DNA of 64,000 nucleotides from Gnetum montanum (taxonomy: Eukaryota; Streptophyta; Gnetopsida; Gnetales; Gnetaceae): NCBI GenBank assembly GCA_015680685.1, contig MNCI01004643.1, positions 496,294 to 560,293 of the forward strand. Direction: 5' to 3'. Positions 11,825-23,084 of the stretch are shown one piece after another. The position numbers were made by a program, and so were the translations under genes. Within the stretch, counting starts at the first letter, position 1. Each line of letters opens with the position of its first letter. The notes under the pieces were generated by a model. The model ran no database searches and was not told the DNA's origin. It worked only from the letters and a program-made list of their open reading frames with translations.

Positions 11825-13606
11825 ATGAATCTAGATCAACCTTCTACATTGGTGTTTAACACATTTGATACCACAATCTAGCCAACACATGCCGCATTAA
11901 GCCATGAACAATATAATTTTATTTGTTCCAAAATCCAAGTAGGACTACCAGTGGATTACCTTGATTTAGAGGCAAAACAAGACTACGAATGAGTCCATCG
12001 GAACGGACAGGAGTATAACCCCTCCTTGTTTGACATAATCTCACTCACGAAGTCCTACCACCAGTTGTTGTCCCAACTCATTTGTGCAAACAAGTATGAT
12101 GCAAGAAAAACCTACGAGGAAGCCTCACAGAAGGAGGAAGATGAGTTCGAGGCCCACTCCGAGCGTGAGAACCCCCTCCACACCGTCTTACAACAACCAC
12201 TCCCTAGTACAACATCTCCTCGATTTGGTCAACCCATCCCCTCCAAGATGGTGACCATGCCAATTCATCCTTCCTTGCAAGTAACTAATGCATTTTCCCA
12301 ATACTATGCTCATGCAGGGGCCACCTCCTAGCCCCAAACAACTCAAACATGCTACATCCCCCCTATCTCATCAGTGTCTGCAGTGTTCATCCAACCCTCC
12401 CATGTGTGGCCCACTCCAATCACCGCACCCATCGCTCAGCCAATACATCAGCAATCATCTACTATGATGTTAAACTGGCAACACCTGTCTGCTACGACAT
12501 TAAATTGGTAGACTCCACAACTAATAATTAACCCCATGTTATCCGACCAACACAAGCCCAGCCAATGCAACCCGCTGGCACATCCCCAAACTTGGATCAA
12601 GCATTCTAGCTAATCCAAAGCTTGATGAAGGAGATCAACCGACTTAAGGCTACCTCTTCTGACACCATCAAGGTGGTGGACTTCTATGGAGATGATCCCA
12701 CAAGTCCTACAGTACCACCCCTAACTCTTCTAACTGGGGCCCAACTACCTCAATTTACCAAGTACAATGGAGAAGGGGATCCCAATGTACACTTCACATT
12801 TCAATCTAAATGCCTACTCCTTCATGCTTGGCCACATGCCATCATATGTGTCTTCCCCATGTCATTCACTAGTAAGAACTTAGATTGGTATCATGCATTA
12901 CCCAATGCCTCAATCTCCACTTTGGAGGATCTCATAAGAAATTTTGTGACACACTTCAGGTATAACCTAAATCTTGAAGCAACCCTCGACTAGTTGATGC
13001 AAGTTAAGCAGGGGCCTCTAGAGCCCATGTCAAAATTCGTCCAACATTGGAATGCTGCATTGAGTGAAATGAGTGAACCCTTAGCAGAGACACACCTACT
13101 AGCTATCTTCAATGGTGCAGTGAATGACTTCATCAAGTCCAAACTATATTATCTAACCCCGAAGTCTCTTAGCTAAGCCTTTGCCCAAACAAAAGGCATA
13201 GAGGAAGCAGCACAAGCTAGCAATCATCCAGCCTATGTGGCCTACAAAAATCAACATCCTTGCAAGAAAAACATAATAGTGATAACAGTAGCCATAAGCA
13301 CAAAAGCAACCAACCAAAGCCTGATAGCTAAGCAGCCCAAGGCCCTAGTTGACAAAACCACCAATTCTAGCACCAACTCACCTACATTGATAGGGGCTAC
13401 CCCAAGGTCCAACTTGTAGTGCAAGGACTGCTCAAAGTATACACCACTACCGGTGCAACCCTCTAAACTACTAGAGCAACTCTTGAAAGATGGGCAAATC
13501 CAACACAAACACGTATCGAAAATTACCCACCAAAAACATGATAGGTACTGCGAACTACTAAGGAACCCCACTTTAGTAGTACCAAACGAGTCCCCAGTTC
13601 CACAAC
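11825..13606 (+). pseudogene. gag of element E, N-terminal and core part, cut by F
   Basis: This gag starts at an ATG (MNLDQPS) about 400 bp after the primer site. The block YNFICSKIQVGLPVD aligns with the same region of F and G gag. One frame runs to about 12340, then a shift of one base leads into a second frame that stays open, apart from stops, to the F insertion. The core (12700-13180) has KYNGEGDPNVHF, AWPHAI, FPMSF, WYHALPNASISTLEDLIRNF and MQVKQGPLEPMSKFVQHW, which is the typical retrotransposon gag fold. The end, KHDRYCELLRNPTL, matches F and G. The next residues, a CHHC knuckle, lie beyond F at 34646. Confidence 0.85.
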
Positions 13607-13611
13607 ACTTC
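13607..13611. repeat. target-site duplication of element F, left copy
   Basis: ACTTC lies immediately before the F LTR start TGTACTG and again immediately after the F LTR end GTGTTTCA (34641-34645). The copy falls inside the gag codons of E, so reading across the two flanks restores the family's gag order. Confidence 0.92.
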
Positions 13612-14173
13612 TGTACTGTCCAAAATTGTCAGTGCCAGGCTGGAACATTACGAGCATTGAAAGATTCATAGACAAGCATAGCAGACCCTGCCTCCACTTG
13701 AGGGCAAGTTGGAAATGAATGAAGGAAGAGTGCCTTGGATGGTCCACACATGGATCAAACAAGGACTTCCCCAATGTCTGCCGCTACCACACATTGGGTT
13801 ATACGTAAACTGCAACTAAATGTAAGCTAGTACGAAACATACAGAAAATGTAAACGTGCGTAACCATAGAAAATGATGTAAACTATAATGAAAGTTGGCC
13901 AAATGTATTAAATGTATTAAAAAAGAGTATGTACAAAGCATTGGTCTGTACACAGTTGTGGATCTACACAAGGCGGACGTATAGCCCCGGTTGATGAGGA
14001 TGGGTGATGACAACTACTAGGAATTTCTACAGGCACAACGTAAAATGCTGTATGCTTAGCGTGCAGGATGTATGCCTAGTGCGTGAGATCTGTGCTCTCG
14101 TGCTCTATGTGTGAAAATGACCCAGTTTTCCAACCTTGCCTGAACCGACCCCTATTTAGTCAAAAATTGGGGC

Positions 14174-14180
14174 TTTTATA
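14174..14180 (-). promoter_or_regulatory. TATA box, 3' LTR of F
   Basis: TATAAAA on the minus strand (context CATATAAAAGCCCC). It lies downstream of the series of ACGCTGGGCGT palindromes and is conserved at 33096-33102 in the other LTR. Confidence 0.55.
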
Positions 14181-14329
14181 TGATCTTAGAGAGTGGAATT
14201 TGGATCTAGAGTGGGATGATTGGCTATGGAAGGCGAAATGTACAGATCTGGAAATAGATGGGGCATTGACCGGTGTGAAAGAATATAATTTTACAAGTGT
14301 ACAGTGTGAACACTGTCCAGTTCACACGT

Positions 14330-15500
14330 TGGGCGTGCAGACCCTCAACGTGTGAACTTTCATGCCCACAAAAAATGAATGAATGATAGTTGTACAACAG
14401 ATTTCATGGTTCTAGCTTGTAGATCTAAGCTCTGTCATCCTATTTCTATCTTTAGCATGTCATTATAAGCTTTGGGATGTCCTGGCATGTCCATAGAGCT
14501 TCTAGAGTGTGAGTTTGGGCATCTGGTGTGTTTCTATACCCTCATACGCTGGGCGTATATGCTCCATACGCTAGACAGTAGATGGTCAAGAAGGAAATAT
14601 TTTGACCTATATTTTGATGTCTGAAGCTAGTTTTGACCATGGATCTGGATGCCTGATGTCCTAAGGATTCTTCTTGTCGAATTTGGGCTCATTTGGCCTT
14701 GATTTGGCAGGGGTTTGGGAGGCCTAAAGTTGAGCATTCTGCTACACACTGGGCGTATAGGCCAAGGTGTGAGCATGAAAACTGTAATTTAGGAATTAGA
14801 TATAGTATGATGGGGTATTTACACTGATCCTTGAGTCTTGGTGGTCCTCCAGGTCATCCAGAAGCTGAGTTTGACTTTGTTTTGATGGAGTTTTAGGCTC
14901 ATCTCTGAGGTGCATGTTGGTTGTACGCTGGGTGTATACGCTAGGCGTATAGGTTAGCATGTGAGGCCAAAAAGATACTTTTGATGCCAAAAATGGAAGT
15001 TTTTGAAGCCTATGATGATGTAGACTAGATTACCATGTCTCAAGGGTTAAACCCATGCCAAAAACTTTCCTGAAAGTGCCTGTTTGACCTTGTCCTTGGT
15101 GCCACACGCTGGGCGTGCAGGATGTACATGCTCAACGTGTGAACTCAAAAGTGCATGATTTCGCAGTCAAAACTTTATTTTCTTGAGCCCATAATGATAC
15201 CTAACAATTTCCCTATCTCTAAGAGTCAATTCCTTATGAAAATATTGCTCTAAAGTGCCTATTTTGGGTCACCTTTGAAGTCATACGTTGGGCGTGTGAG
15301 CCAGCGTGTGGGCAGGAAATGACCCGTTTGGTGCCCAAAATTTGATTGTTAGGAGCCTAAGACCTACCTAGGACCTTAGGGAAGGTCATGTGGAGTCTAG
15401 AACTTCTATTCTAGCCTATTTTGATGAGTTTTTTAGGCTCAAAAGTTGCTGCATGCTAGGCCATACGCTGGGCATGTATAGGCCAGCGTACAGGATGCAT
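14330..15500 (-). repeat. spaced palindromes ACGCTGGGCGT in U3 of F
   Basis: Copies such as CACGCTGGGCGTGCAG, TACGCTGGGCGTATA and CAGCGTGTGA occur near 14330, 14550, 14745, 14930, 15110, 15285 and 15465, spaced by about 170-200 bp. The right LTR has the same series at about 33245-34400. Several CpGs are decayed to TpG/CpA. Confidence 0.75.
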
Positions 15501-15719
15501 ACTTAGTGAAAACCAAGTATTTTGAGCTTAAAATTTGCTAGGTTTGATGCCAGATGTCACTGTAGTCTTTTGTGGGTCCTAGGAAACCATTTCTTTCTCA
15601 GTTTGACTCCATTTGAAGTTTTCTGTGAGGTCATCAAGCTTCAGTCATGCTGGGGAGCATCATAACTTAGATCGATTCTTGTTGGAGAAGTGCTAAGTTC
15701 AGAATTTTGTGGTGTTTCA

Positions 15720-15733
15720 TTGGCCCCTCTTTG
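15720..15733 (-). other. polypurine tract of element F
   Basis: CAAAGAGGGGCCAA on the minus strand directly abuts the 3' LTR. The same 14 bases occur at 42253-42266 in G, and E has CAAAGAGGGACCAT. The sequence just upstream (CTCCAA..GTCAA) is also shared by the three elements. Confidence 0.9.
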
Positions 15734-16879
15734 TTGACGCTTGGAGGAATCAACCTAAGAATCATTGACAAAGAAGTAAAAATCACCACATGCAACTTGG
15801 TAGAAATATTGTCCTTTGGCACTTGGCCAAATGTCATCGCATCATGTTCAGTAGTACATGGGATTGGGGAAATGAAGTTTGTAGCTAGATAAAGAAATGA
15901 AAATTGTGGGGATTGGGAACTGATCAAGGGATTGTGCATGGTGAAGGGGATGCTTTGGTGTGTGTATGGTTCATTTTGATCCTTGTCAATAGCCATTGTC
16001 TAGTAGACTTGGGACCAAAACATGAGGTGTACGTCCTTTGGTGGAACAAGACTCTTGTTTAGTATTTAAGAGGACTTGTTGGCACAACCAAAGCCACGAT
16101 CATGATATGTTGCATTCTTTGGAGGAACAGGGCCTCTTTTTGGTGTTAAAGAAAACCTATTGGTGGAGAGCCAAACCCACGCAATGAGATGTTACTTGAG
16201 CGCTTGAGACATGAGTACTTGCCTCCAAGACAACTGCCTTCCCGCCTGGGGCTTGTATGAGAAGTGCCAAGGGTCTTGTGTTTCTTTTTGGCATTTTTGC
16301 TTTTTGCTCTTTGCACTTTTGTTCTTTTGTTGTTTTTTCTTTATTTTTTGTTTCTTTTTATTTTTTTTGTTTATATATATATATTTTTTTGTAAAGAGCT
16401 TTGTTTTGATCTTGTACCCATGCTCAAGTGCCATGTTGTGTGTTGTAACTGCTTAAAAGTGTTGCAGTGTGCAATGGTGTGCTCAATGTTTTGAGATGCA
16501 CTAGGTGTGTCTGGGATGTAACTGAGTAGAGTATGTTGAGGAATAGATGGGAAATGTACTGGAAATGTACTAGTCAATGGCTTGATTAACCTTGTTACGT
16601 GTGTTAGGAACAATGTGGTACCTTGCTGCTGTGATGAAGTGCATTCTCGTACGAACACCTCTGAGTGTCATCCTACAAACACAACTCCAAGAAGATAAGA
16701 AAACCACAAGTGAGTGAGTAAGCTTAAACTTGAACAACAACTGATGAAACAGAAGTACTAGATGAGATTTCAAGCACTGAATATGAATGGTGACAATTTT
16801 GTTAGGATCAACTGATGATGAGTGAGGTAGCGGCTCTGATGAAGTTTGAATGCATCTACAGATCGGGAGGCTAGAGATG
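15734..16879 (-). other. 3' untranslated region of F
   Basis: No protein of the family can be seen. A T-rich low-complexity run lies at 16285-16395 and gives rise to meaningless ORFs on both strands. The equivalent region of G (about 42267-43380) is recognisably similar, for example the AGACAATTGCCTTCTCGC / AGACAACTGCCTTCCCGC block. Confidence 0.55.
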
Positions 16880-17245
16880 AAGCTACCAGTTTATAGTCAT
16901 AGCAGACTGTCGTGGGTTAATTTTATGTCATAACCCGTTGGACATTGCCAATTTAGCGTCGTAGCAGACGGTACATTGCTAGTTTATAGTCTTGGCGAAC
17001 TGTGGAGAGGCAAACCAGTTTATAATCTTAGCAGACTCTAGCGAACAAAACTATGGCAGTTTAATGTTGTACTAGATGGGTGCTAGTTTATTGTCATTGT
17101 GGACGAACTGTGGTGTCAGTTTATCATCATGATGCCTAGACGAGTGGTGGTTCTAGTTTTAGGTCATGATTCCAGGACCGTGGATTAGATGTATTAGTTG
17201 TGGTGCCAGTTTATCGTCATAACGCTAGGACGAGTGCATACCTGA
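16880..17245 (+). repeat. mini-hairpin repeat array after integrase of F
   Basis: About ten units, each beginning with a variant of CAGTTTA, are followed by a four-base stem, a loop of mostly five to eleven bases and the complementary stem. Examples are AGTC-ATAGCA-GACT, CGTC-GTAGCA-GACG, TGTC-(11)-GACA and CGTC-(9)-GACG. The period is roughly 30-40 bp. The same array lies after the integrase remnant of G (43381-43745). Confidence 0.75.
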
Positions 17246-17253
17246 GTTTATGC

Positions 17254-18377
17254 TCAAACATAGAATGGTTTCAAGTACAAGTGGTTGGTTGGGTGTGCAA
17301 GCTCGTTCCCTTCCATGTTAGCTAGCTTAAACACTCCATTTTCATACGCTTTGGTGACCAAGTAAGGCCCTTCCCAGTTGGCTGAGAATTTGTTCGGGTG
17401 TTCCCGAACTGCTTTGAGTACAAGGTCGCCTTTCTTGATTGAGCGATTATGAATATTGTGTCAATGGCGCCGTCGTTGTTGCTTCTGGTATCATTCAATC
17501 TGATCAAGCACAAGTGTGCGTTCCTCCTCCACCGAGTCCAAGTCAATAATGCCCAAGTCATTGTTTTGACCCTCATCAAGGAGTCCAAAAAGTGTGATCC
17601 TTAAAGATGGTACTGTAACTCCAAAGGTAAAATAGCTTCTGAACAATAAACAAGACTATATGGTGTTTTACCTGTGGAAGTCTGATGCATAGTACGATAA
17701 GCCCATAATGCATAAACTAGCTACTCATGCCACTGTCGTTTGCTCTGTGTAAGCATCCTTTTGAGCATTGAGATAACAATCTTGTTCGTGGCTTCTGCTT
17801 GTTTGTTGCTCTGAGGGTAGTAAGGCAATGAAAATGAGTGTTTAATACCTAGGCTCTCATAGAATGTTTTTGTTTCGACACTGCTGAATTGTGGCCCGTT
17901 GTCAGTGATGATGGTCATCGGGATGCCAAAGTCGGTCACAATATTTTCTAAGATGAAGTTGCATACTTGTTTGGATGTAGTCTTTCTAAGGGGAATAGCT
18001 TCTACTCATTTTGTGAAATACTTTGTCACAGTTATGATAAAGCTATGCCCTGCAGAAGATGGGGGAGTTATTGGTCCGATAATGTCTAACCCCCACTTCT
18101 GGAAAGGCCAGGTGATTTGCGTGGTATGTAACTCATTTGGTGGAACATGTATCAAATTACTATGCTTTTGGCAGATGCTGCACATTTTGACCTTAGAGAA
18201 ATAATCGTACTCTATGTGTGGCCAATAATAGCCCAAACATCTTATTTTTGTTGCCATTGCTTTGGACACTATGTGCCCTCTACATAGTCCTTTATGTACT
18301 TGCTCCATGATGGTTTGAGCATCAGTGCTACTAATGCACATCAATAGGATACCTTCGTAGGATCTATGACATAACAT
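17254..18377 (-). pseudogene. integrase of element F
   Basis: This is the integrase that would insert the cDNA. The N-terminal H2C2 zinc finger is visible (VHKGLCRGH, then CSICQKH). The catalytic core has WGLDIIGP (first Asp), ITDNGPQFSS (second Asp) and QAEATNK (Glu). The C-terminal part needs a frame change and reads DLVLKAVREHPNKF, NWEGPYLVTKAYENG, FKLANMEG and HLYLKPFYV, then TGA. One Trp codon between the first and second Asp (KYFTK-W-VEA) has become TGA, and there are more stops after the core. The domain set is complete, so the founder was autonomous. Upstream it is joined to RNase H in the same frame. Confidence 0.9.
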
Positions 18378-19636
18378 GTCACCTATTAATGCATATCATC
18401 GAGAACGTTTTCATACTACATCCTTTTGTGCATTTGTTAGATGTTGTGGTGTTTCGCCATGTAGAAGGTACTCTTTTATGTCATCATACCATTTTATTGC
18501 GTGTGTTGTACTAACGGATGCAATCGGTAATTCATCAAGAGTATCAGTTATGGGTTTAGCACAACTGATTATAGAACTAGACAACGTGTGGAACATGTTT
18601 GGCGATATGTTTAGAGCTAACGTGGCAAGTGCATCTCCAATGGTGTTATCGTTTATGGATACATGTTGCACCTCTATGTTTTCGAATCGCTTCAGCAAGT
18701 GCTTAGTCAAATCATACTATGGTTGTAAGTGTTGCGCTTTACACACGTAAACGTCTATGACTTGATTTAGAACTAACTGTGAGTCACCTCTGACTAGGAG
18801 TCAGGTGATGTCTGAAGCTAGTGCTGCCATGAGACCTCTAAGGAGACCTTCGTACTCTGCTCCGTTGTTGGTACAGTGAAAGTTGAAATAATAAGCAAAG
18901 GGTCAGATCTCCCTGGAGGGATAGGTGATGACGATGGCAGCACTTCCCCCTCGAGAGGTGGATGCTCCATCAAAGTTCAAAATGGCATCATAGTCATCAA
19001 GCACTATGTTTATTGCACTCACATTTTCATCAAGGAACTCTGGCTCTATCGTTGCTTGATCATGCATTGATCATGCGTTGGTGATGCAGCCATTTGATTT
19101 ACTATAGCTTGACCCTTAACTGATGACTACGCTATGTAGTGTAGGTCAAACTTAGCTATCATGTCTTTCTAGCGAGCTATCTTGATTCATAAAAGTTGCC
19201 TGTGATATCTCTAAGCACATTATCCTTACAGATTATATTGACTTGGTTGCGGAAGAGGTAATTTCACCATTTCTTTAAGGAAAAGATAAGGGCTAAACAT
19301 GACCTCTCCATCTCATTGTATTTTTGCTCATAGCCTACTAATGCATGGCTTAGATAATAAACAGGGACTTCAGTTCCATCATCTCATTTCTGGCAAAGCA
19401 TAGATGCGATGGATGAATCTAAAGTGGCTAGGTAGATATAGAATGGTTTTTTTTTTCTGAGGCAGATATACTATTGGTAGTTGAACAAGTGTCGTTTTAA
19501 TGTTGTCAAATGCTTCCAGGCACTATGAAATCCATTCAAAATGGACGTTCTTGCATAGCAAGTGGTTCATAGGTTTCAACTTGTCCATCAGTTTTTCTAT
19601 GAAACGCCTTATGAACTGTAATCTACCTTGTAGACC
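18378..19636 (-). pseudogene. RNase H and connection domain of element F
   Basis: The first catalytic Asp lies in NFDGASTSRGGSAAIVI (about 18930-18985) and the Glu in TNNGAEYEGLLRGL (about 18840-18880). The C-terminal part at 18411-18710 has EVQHVSINDNTIGDALATLA, with the last Asp in GDALA. Between RT and this domain, the connection (LQGRLQFIRRFIEKLMDKLKP) has several stops. The RNase H tail and the integrase start are separated only by two TGA codons, probably former Arg (CGA). It would remove RNA from the RNA/DNA hybrid during reverse transcription. Confidence 0.85.
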
Positions 19637-20890
19637 TCAGAGTTCGGTAAGGTTGCTTGGTGGTTTCAAGTTGGTGATAGCCTTAACCTTGTCTGGATCT
19701 ACTTGTATTCCTATTTCTGATACTATGAAGCCTAGCATCTCGTCCATTTTTACCCCAAAGACACATTTCTTTGGGTTGAGCCTAAGTTCATATTTTAGAA
19801 AACGTTTTAAAACCAAATCTAAGGCTTGTATGTGCTGCTCTAGTGTTTTTGATTTAACTGCGATGTCATCCACATAATCATTGAGTGAATGGTGCATGTA
19901 ATTGCTAAAAATGAATGTCATTGCTCTCTGATATGTGGTACCGGCGTTCTTCAAGCCAAATGGCATCATTGTATAGCAAAAGGTAACCCATGGTGTCATG
20001 AAGGTCGTCCTGAGCTGATGTTCCAGGTTGATCTGTATCTGGTTATATCCCAAAAAGCCATCCATAAAAGACAACAAAACATGCCCCACAGTTGAGTCAA
20101 TAAGTTGATTAATGCTTGGTAGCGGGAAGTCATCCTTTATGGTTGCGATGTTTAGATCCCAGAAGTCTATGCATAAGTGAATGCTTCCGTTCTTCTGGGG
20201 GACTATAACCATGTTAGACACCCAATTAGTGTAATCGGTAGCCCGAATGAAACCAGCTTAATAAAGCTTAGTGATCTCATTGTGAACTGCCAATGCTACC
20301 TCAGGTTTGACCTTCCGTGCTTTCTGTTTCACCAGTCTTAACTTGGGATGAAGTATAATGTTGTGTTGAACAATGTGAGGATCTAGTCTAGGCATGTCAT
20401 TGTAAGACGAAGCGAATGCTTTCATGTTGTCTTGAAGCACGTCCTCCATGCCCTTGGCAAGTTGAGGTTGTAATAGTGTGCTCAATTTTAATACTTTAAC
20501 TTCATCGTCAGGCATAGTTATGGGGGTTTCAGTTAAAGGGTCTTCAGTGATGCTATCAGCTTCTATGTCCAGAGATTTTGTCATACCTTCATAGCTATCT
20601 AATGTTTGTTGCATTGAGGCTACAAATGTGTCGTCTGTTGGTGGACCTAAGTTGATAGAATTTATGTTGATTTCTCTTGTGATCTTTCCGTATGGTCCAT
20701 CAATGGTTAATGGTGTGAATAGATGCCTGCAATCCATCGCGCTTGCTCCTGCCAATAAACAAGGAGAAAAGTGAGCTAGGGGGGTTGTTATGCTTTCTAG
20801 GTAATGTAAATCATGTGTACATTTAACAATGACTAAGGTATGCAGTGGTAGTTTATCGTCGTACCTAGATGCATGGTAGTTTAGGGCCAT
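19637..20890 (-). pseudogene. reverse transcriptase of element F
   Basis: This is the RT core of a Ty3/gypsy element. Visible blocks in order: LAKGMEDVLQDN, MPRLDPHIVQHNI, EVALAVHNEITKLY then one TAA, AGFIRATDYTNWVSNMVIVPQK, CIDFWDLN, DFPLPSINQLIDS, SFMDGFLGYNQI, FGLKNAGTTYQRAM, YVDD with both catalytic Asp residues at about 19865-19876, and LRLNPKKCVFGV. Only one stop interrupts more than 400 codons. The first about 20 codons at 20830-20890 are read from mini-hairpin repeats, so the true N-terminus of the protein, or the splice acceptor, is probably near 20830 or further downstream. Confidence 0.93.
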
Positions 20891-20975
20891 ACTGGGCCTT
20901 GCCTGTCAGTTTATAGTTATAATGGACTAATCATGGCAGTTTAAGGCCTTACCAGGCCATCACAACAATTTAATT
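20840..20975 (+). repeat. mini-hairpin repeats between RT and the antisense gene of F
   Basis: Four units: AGTTTAT-CGTC..GATG, AGTTTAG-GGCC-ATACTG-GGCC, AGTTTAT-AGTT..GACT and AGTTTAA-GGCC-TTACCA-GGCC. The period is about 30 bp. The same unit occurs at the other side of the antisense gene. Confidence 0.75.
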
Positions 20976-23084
20976 GTAACTTACAGTTCATGGTTAGAGT
21001 ACATAATTATGTTTAGTGTAGATGGTGGCGTCACGTATACGTATATATGTAGGTTGTTGGTTGTTTATAATTCTAAGTATCAAGGGTTCATTAAAGGGGG
21101 TGTGAATAATTGGTACATGTATGGTACATATGTACAGGGTTTTCTTTTTATATTTTTATGTTTTATGTTTTTGTTTATTTATTTATGTTTATCAAAATAT
21201 TATGGTACTAGAGGCTAGGACATCATAGACCATAGGGACAACGTATGGGGTCTTTATTCTTATTTTTATATTTTATATTTTAGGGTCTTAACGCCCTACA
21301 AAAGTGGATCAACATGTACATGAATTTAGAAAGTGGTATGCTGAGTGTTGGTCAAGATTTGTAGACATAGGACAAAGCTCTAAATAATAGGGATAGATCC
21401 TACAAAAGTGGGTCAACGGGTACATGAATTTGGAAAATAATAGTGTGGGTATAGATCAACATTTGTGGAGAAAGGGGGCAACGTCCTAAAATATAGGACA
21501 GCATGCTAGATTATAGGAAGGGTCTATGTGATCCTTACTTTAGCTAATCCTAACGTAATTTTGACTAGCGTAAGAAGGTAAAAATAATAAATGTAAAATA
21601 ATTATGCATGAAAAATTAATGGTTTACGCTAAGTAAAACTGTAAATTCTCTGGGACATATAAAAGGAAAATTGTAAAACTGTGTAGAACTAAACACTTCA
21701 TCCTTATTCCAGTGTAAACTAGGCATTGACAGCATAAACCGAATAAAACTGCAGCATAAACTCATCAAAACTATAGCGTAAAACAGAGGGAGACAGAGGA
21801 CAACATGAACCCAGAGACTGCAGGTCAACGTAAACCCAAAGATTGAATCGAAAGAGCCAGTGTAAACCCAAAATCACAGCGTGAAGCCAAGGAGTAGAGG
21901 CCAAGACTTCAGCATGAATCCTAAGTTAGGGTCTGCGTGCATTAAAAGCTCCAGCATGAATAGGTCCATGGTAGTGTAAACCACCATTTCCCACAACGTT
22001 GGACCATCTGTTTTCTAGATCTACGATAATATAGATCAGATCCAGAGCATGCGTAGGCATATCTGCGTAGATTTAGGCGTTGACATTCAGATTTTCTTGA
22101 AACCCTCAGATTTGGGCTACAGCATGCAAGATCTGTCGATAACCAGCGTCGCCAATGTTCGGGCAAGATGGGCAAGGGAAAACAAGTAAAGGGCAAGGAG
22201 AAGAAGGAAGTGTCCCTAACCTTCGCTATGGAGAGTGAGGAAATGCTTCGAAACCTTTCCTAACCTATGATCCCTTCATGCCCTGGATCCTTGCATCGGT
22301 TAGCATCTAATCTGTAGATCTACATCTATTTTTTTTTTGTTTTTATCAATTATTATCCTGTTTTCTGCTATCAGCATATATGTTTTTCCTGGTAAATTTA
22401 ATCAGCGTATGGGATCTTTGGCCAATGTAAAGGTTGTGAAGCCAGCATGCAGGCCATGATCCTAGTGTGTAAACTACAAAAATTTTTAGTTCATGTAGCG
22501 TATATGTATTATATATATATATATATATATATTGGAAAATTTTCATTTAAGTTTCGGTGTCAGCATGAAAAGTTTGGCTTGTATGCTTAGCGTGAACCCA
22601 ACATACCCAACGTACAGAGGGCTATACTCCCAACGTGTGGTCTTCACATGCTCAGCGTGTGAGAAGGTCACATGCTCAGTGTATAGCCGAAAACCCAAAA
22701 AAATTCTAAGTGTGAGAAGGTCACACGGTCAGCGTGTGTACCAAAAAAAACCCCAAAAAAATTCTAAGTGTTGCCACAGTGTAAACCTTGAATTTTTTGA
22801 AATTTTTCATATATTTCCAAGGTGTTAAACTAATGTCCAAAACTGAAATTTTCTAAGTGTTATGTGTGTAATGCGAATGAACCCTTTGCTAAGTGTTGAA
22901 TATGAACTGTAAGATGTGGAGTCACCATGTCCTAAGTGTTGAATAATGTAAACTGAAATGTTGTATGTATCCACTAGGTATGAGAACAGAATGTTCTTGT
23001 TAATAAATGTTGGCAGTTTAAGGCCTTACCGGGCCATTGTTTTATGTGTATGATGTACTTACTTTGATCTTTGACTTCATGCAG
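20976..23084 (+). other. PR-RT gap of F upstream of the antisense gene
   Basis: No retroelement protein is visible. A duplicated block of about 105 bp begins at 21294 and 21399 (CCTACAAAAGTGGATCAAC / CCTACAAAAGTGGGTCAAC). From 21600 on, many AGCGTAAACCC- and CAGCGTGTGA-like words recur, as in the F leader. A (TA)n run lies at about 22508-22532. This stretch may hold the promoter and first exon of the antisense gene. One hairpin unit (AGTTTAAGGCC-TTACC-GGGCC) lies at about 23014-23036. Confidence 0.5.
22168..22263 (+). CDS. small Lys-rich ORF, possible first exon of the antisense gene
   Basis: A 31-codon frame starts MGKGKQVKGKEKKEV and ends ESEEMLRNLS before TAA. It is on the strand of the antisense gene, about 0.8 kb upstream of the first clear exon. 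The composition (basic start, then acidic) looks like protein rather than random sequence, but no good splice donor is obvious before the stop. It may be a decayed first exon or chance. I do not recognise a function. Confidence 0.25.
   Translation: MGKGKQVKGKEKKEVSLTFAMESEEMLRNLS

Larger units (their letters stand above)
13612..15719 (-). repeat. 3' LTR of element F
   Basis: In element direction it starts TGAAACACCACAAAATTCTG (at 15719) and ends with GACAGTACA (at 13612). It aligns over its whole length with 32536-34640. The U3 part holds about eight spaced copies of an ACGCTGGGCGT-type palindrome. The short ORFs at 14083-14355 and 14796-14990 are not conserved as protein in the other LTR and are not genes. 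Confidence 0.92.

Noticed and set aside
13612-15719. Short ORFs inside the F LTRs (for example 14083-14355 and 33005-33208)
   Set aside because: They occur in both LTRs but change by stops and frame without constraint. They are U5/R sequence.
16192-16658. Several ORFs on both strands around a T-rich tract
   Set aside because: Low-complexity sequence in the 3' UTR of F; the composition, not selection, keeps the frames open.
16880-17245. CRISPR-like array because of regularly spaced short repeats
   Set aside because: The spacers are not unique and equal in length, the repeats are hairpin units in a plant retroelement, and there are no cas genes.
22500-22535. (TA)n run as a regulatory element
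   Set aside because: A simple microsatellite; nothing else supports a function.
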